From assembly GCA_017893485.1 (NCBI GenBank), contig CM030362.1:259262755-259326754 (forward strand): 64,000 nucleotides of DNA. Direction: 5' to 3'. The stretch's first letter is position 1. Each line of letters opens with the position of its first letter. The notes under the pieces are model-generated. The model saw only the letters and a program-made list of their open reading frames with translations. It did no database searches and was not told the DNA's origin. Shown piece after piece: positions 60,289 through 64,000 of the stretch. The position numbers and the translations under genes are program-made. Origin of the DNA: Hemerocallis citrina. Lineage: Eukaryota > Streptophyta > Magnoliopsida > Asparagales > Asphodelaceae.

Positions 60289-60771
60289 CAATGATCAACA
60301 TCAATAACATCCAACAACATTCAACAACATCAACAACAACACTACAAGCTCTCAACTCTCTCTACCTTCATTCTTCAATCTACATTCTACACTCATATGG
60401 TATTTTTATATTTGTATAATTTTTAGAATTAACATTATTGATTGTTCTCATTTATTTCTCTTAATTAGATTGTGTATTGTTTTACTTTTCTTCTTTTTTT
60501 GATTTTTTTTATTATTCGGTAAACATACACTAGTTCTTGATTTAATTTTTGTTGTTTTAATTAAATATTTCTTTTTATATATATTTTTCGTTTATAGTAG
60601 AATTTATTTAACTTTATTTGATTTGTAGAATCATTTTCTATAACATACACTAGTTTATCTATCTTTACTTGTTTTGTAGAATAAATTTATAAAACATGCA
60701 CTAGAATTTATTTTTAGAACATACACTAGAATTGATTTTTTTACATTCCAAACATACATACACTAGTGTAG
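60289..60771. other. 5' non-coding part of the second hAT
   Basis: AT-rich, with acatacactagt-type repeats (about 60525-60765). It continues the caacaatcaacatcaac-rich sequence that stops at 44316 on the other side of the Harbinger insertion. No gene. Confidence 0.5.
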
Positions 60772-62875
60772 ATGGCATCTAACCGATCATGTGGTAGACA
60801 TAGTAGCCAAGAGTACACTAGTAGTCGTCGCATTCCTTTGATTCCAATTCCATATGTAGAAAGTGAAGAAACACTTATGAATTATGATAGTATTCTCTAT
60901 TTTCATGAAAAACACACGGATCATGTAGAAATAGAAGACATAGAACCACAATCATCGGAACAAGGCCCTTCTCATTCCCGTAAAACAAGAGGGAATACTT
61001 CCGAAGTACGCAAATATTTTGAATATGTCCCTTCACAAAATGATAAGAGTGTAGGACTAAAAATTTGTAAGAAGTGTCAAACACCCTATAAGTTTAAAAT
61101 AGGATCGGGAACGGGTATAGTTCAACGTCACTTAAATAAATGTCAACCCGAAATTTCTAAGGACAATCTTACACAACAAAAAAATACACCCTAAGGCCGG
61201 TCAAGTAGATAGTCATAGCTACAATCACGATATCGTTCGTAGGAAAATTGCTAAGTTAGTAATTAGAGATGAATTACCTTATTCGTTTGGTGAAAGTAGG
61301 AATTTAGAGACTTATGTATAGACTGCATTAAACATCCATTATAAAAAAATTGTTAGAAATGTAGTTAAGGGTGATTGTAAATTAGTTTACAATGATAGCA
61401 AGGATTTTTTAGTAGCAACACTAATGTCATTAAATGCTAGAGTTTCTTTGACATCGAATAGATGGGGAGTGAACAACGTACCAATGATGTGTGTAAAATG
61501 TCATTGGATAGATTATGATTGACTACTTCAAAAGAGGATAATTTTATTTGAATTTGTTAGATACCCACATAAGGGTGAAATAATTGTCATACACATCATG
61601 GATGCATGTAATAATTTCGGTATTTTTGATAAAGTTTTTGCTACTAGTTTTGATAACGCCTCTAATAATACTAAGGCAATCGCTAGTTTGAAAATTACAT
61701 TAAATCCTATAGAACAGAAAAATTTTCATGTTAGGTGTGCTTGTCGTATTTTAAATCTTTGTGTACAAGATGCTTTAAAATATGAACACGATAAAATTTA
61801 GGCAATGAGAAATTGTGTTCATTTTATTACGTTGAGTGGTCCAATATATCAAGCTTTTCATGATTAGTGTCAACTTAGGAAAATTGTATTTAAACATTTT
61901 CCTAAAGATGTTAGAACATCATTAGAATTATACTTATGATTTATTAGGTGTTGTTCTTCATTATCGTTTTAATCTTAGAGAATTTTGTGTTACAATGGGT
62001 ATGCAAGATTGTATGTTAGATGATGATTTTTTGGTTTTTTGTCAAAAGTTTGTATAAATTTTTAGAACCTTTTAATAATATTACTTTACAATTTTCAAAA
62101 ACATTTACATCTAGTGGTATTTTACTTGCAATTGTCACAATGATGACAACAATTAAAGATTTGATAAATGACCCTTATATATTATAAATGTTTAATACTG
62201 CTTATATTAAAATTTTAAAATATTTTCATCAACTTCCTATGTTATATTGTATTGCTAGTGTAATGAATCTCATAATTAAGTTAGAGGGCACACAAAATTT
62301 AATTTAGATTTTTTATACTTATACTCCACATGATGAAATACAAGATTTTGATCATGTTGTTTTTACCACAAAATTTGAGCATTTTGACTAGTTTATATGA
62401 TAGTTACAATAGACTTTATTCATCTAATACTACACAAACACAAAATGTTAGTTCTTCTTCTTCTTCTATATTATCAAAGGGAAAGAGTCTTGCAACTAGT
62501 ATTGTTTTAAATATTATATATAAAAGAAAAACCACGAACCAGGAACTAAATGAGTTAAATTGGTATAATGCACAACCTCCTATTGATGATGTAGTAGATG
62601 TGTTTTATTTTTGGAAAACCAATGAAAATATTATTACTATTCTTTCTCGTATGGCTAGAGAATTGCTAACTACACCGGTGTCAACTGTTGCATCGAAAAA
62701 TATTTTTTCTCTTGGTTGCAGGATAATGAGCTTGAATGGGAATTGCTTGACATCAAAGAATTTGGTGATGTTAGTATGCGCCGAAGATTGGATGAAAGCA
62801 AAGGAGAGGACCCAAGATTTACATGAAGCACAAAATGGCTCAACAAGTAGCACGAATGAACATCTAGGAGAATGA
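60772..62875 (+). pseudogene. hAT transposase (BED finger to hATC), broken
   Basis: The N-terminal frame (60772-61191) has a BED-type zinc finger with CKKCQTPYKFK and HLNKC. Then come frames with LTSNRWGVNNVPMMCVKCHW (61450), VFATSFDNASNN (61630), CACRILNLCVQDALK (61740), and the hATC domain at 62330-62875 with ELNWYNAQPP, STVASKNIFSLGCRIMS and LVCAEDWMKAKERTQ. Stops and frame changes near 61191, 61320, 61520, 61800 and 62040-62330. The BED finger and the C-terminal frame are each open. Confidence 0.85.
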
Positions 62876-63080
62876 AGTTTGAATAATGTATTGTAAATAA
62901 TTGGAAAATTTAGGGAGATGAGATTTTATATTTAGGTTAAGTAGAAGTGCACGACAATAGTTCAATGCATTCTCTTCAATCTAAAAAGATGTCATCTCGA
63001 TCTGTAAATACAAATGTTTCCCTCATATTGTAATTTAATAAAATTTGTATGAAATATTACTAATCTATTTGATTATATAT

Positions 63081-63560
63081 AAAAGTCTTGTAAACACTGT
63101 ACAACAAGCTGTCCTACAAGTAATCCTTCCGGCTACACAATAGAGGGATACTCTTCTTAACATACACAAACCTCTTCATAGGCCTCTTTCCAGCAAACAC
63201 CTCCCCAGGGCTGCCCCAACTCTTGACGATAAATTCAAGACAAGTCTTCCTTCAGCAGGCAAGCTCCAAGTCTTTCCCACCACCTTCACTTGAGCAAACT
63301 CCAACTCAGCCTCGTGTAATACGTCATGCAAAAAGACAAGTCCCAACTCAATCAAGTGCAACGAATTGTGAAGGAAAGCAAGCTCGACATCCCGAAGACA
63401 TCGTTCAGTGTACACGGCTACATGTCAGCAAAAAGAAGAATGAATTCACTTCAATGCTGAACAACCACAAAAGATTTCACTTCAATATTAAGAAGATTCA
63501 AAACACCCATAACTCATTCGCCCCTCAAAATGAGTTGGGTGCTCCGCACGCCACTCGAGT
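63081..63560. other. Sequence of unknown type next to the terminal array
   Basis: It begins near tgtacaacaagctgtcc, where similarity to the hAT ends, and could be the tip of another LTR element. A modest reading frame (63223-63576) looks like low-complexity repeat sequence and is not accepted as a gene. Confidence 0.35.
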
Positions 63561-64000
63561 TCCTTCATTAAAATAACTCGTCAGCCTCAAACAACGAGTT
63601 CAATGCCATGCTCTCCGCTTGCGCTCTTCCAACAACTTGTTACCTCTATACAACGAGTTCGGATTCCCGCTCTTTGCCCGAGCTCCATCACCAACGCATT
63701 ATCTCCATACAGCGAGTTCAATGCCCTGCTCTTCACTTGAGCTCCATCAACAACGCGTTAGGTCCATACAACGAGTTCGATGCCTTACTTTTCGCCCGAG
63801 CTCTATCAACAATGCATTATCTTCATACAAAGAGTTCAACGCTCCATCACCAGGGCTCCATCAACAACTCGTTAGCTCAATACAACGAGTTCAACTCCCC
63901 GCTCTTCGCTCGAGCTCCATCAACAACTTGTTAGCTTCATACAACGAGTTCAACGTCTTGCTCTTCGCTCGACCTTCATCAGCAACCCATTCAGTCCAAA
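63561..64000. repeat. Tandem array of about 60-bp units at the window end
   Basis: Seven units with acaacgagttcaa, then a gctcttcgctcgagctcc stretch, atcaacaac and gttagctccata. The starts of the acaacgagttc core are about 54-61 bp apart. The array runs out of the window. The unit is not the same as in the array at 681-2430. Confidence 0.88.

Larger units (their letters stand above)
43857..63080 (+). mobile_element. Second hAT transposon, interrupted and without visible right end
   Basis: The left tip TAGGGTCGGGCT is followed by GC-rich cgggccc/gggttg repeats like those of the hAT at 31366. A related transposase on the plus strand lies at 60772-62875. Between them a 16-kb Harbinger-like element is inserted. 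The right inverted repeat and the 8-bp duplication (the left flank is aaggtcat) are not found before the window ends; similarity to the other hAT fades near 63080. Either the end is truncated or a further insertion pushes it outside. Confidence 0.75.

Noticed and set aside
63223..63934. Frames near the window end as genes
   Set aside because: They are derived from the 60-bp array and adjacent low-complexity sequence.

Overview
The window is nuclear DNA of a flowering plant, most likely a eudicot. It has an AT-rich background, GT-AG introns, tRNA-Met-type primer sites (TGGTATCAGAGC) in several LTR elements, and at least a dozen identifiable transposable elements stacked inside one another. Nothing bacterial, organellar or CRISPR-like was seen. 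Every family name below is read from motifs in the sequence, not from a search.

The one apparently functional host gene is not visible as a single open reading frame. It is a nine-exon minus-strand gene (coding span 41501 down to 19356) for a 261-residue leucine-rich-repeat protein of the LRRC57 type. It starts with MGCCSSK, a possible N-myristoylation/palmitoylation signal, and carries about eight LRRs. All nine exons keep frame. Intron 5 (38551 to 20419, 18.1 kb) is almost entirely nested transposons: a Reina-like Ty3/gypsy chromovirus holding an 898-bp hAT, which itself holds a Helitron end and a MITE; then a TIR element split by a Tat-like gypsy element, which is split in turn by a 3.5-kb hAT.

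Left of the gene (1-19355): a 60-bp tandem array (681-2430); a solo LTR with TSD tcccc (2570-5509) carrying a nested TRIM-like element (3905-5345); a degenerate gypsy-type ORF (5515-5848 and 15575-16560) split by a complete but dead Sirevirus (Ty1-copia, minus strand, 5849-15574) with gag, pol, an open envelope-position ORF, two purine tracts and many palindromes with core GTCGAC; and a copia gag fragment (17134-17751).

Right of the gene (41827-64000): a MITE, a 1.28-kb Helitron, then a deep nest. A second hAT (from 43857) holds a 16-kb PIF/Harbinger-like element (44320-60285, TSD TTA). That element holds its own transposase, its Myb-like ORF1 and, unusually, a plant mobile domain (PMD) gene. 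The PMD gene is interrupted by a Tekay-like gypsy element (45943-55623, TSD gatgg), which contains a 4.1-kb solo LTR (48894-52995, TSD ttatg). The hAT transposase resumes at 60772-62875, and the window ends in another roughly 60-bp tandem array.

Most interesting: the PMD gene inside Harbinger-type ends with 21-bp subterminal palindromes at both ends; the intact LRR gene spanning an 18-kb intron in which both LTR elements lie in the sense orientation; and the AGTCGACT-type palindromes at the module boundaries of the Sirevirus that recur in an unrelated LTR.
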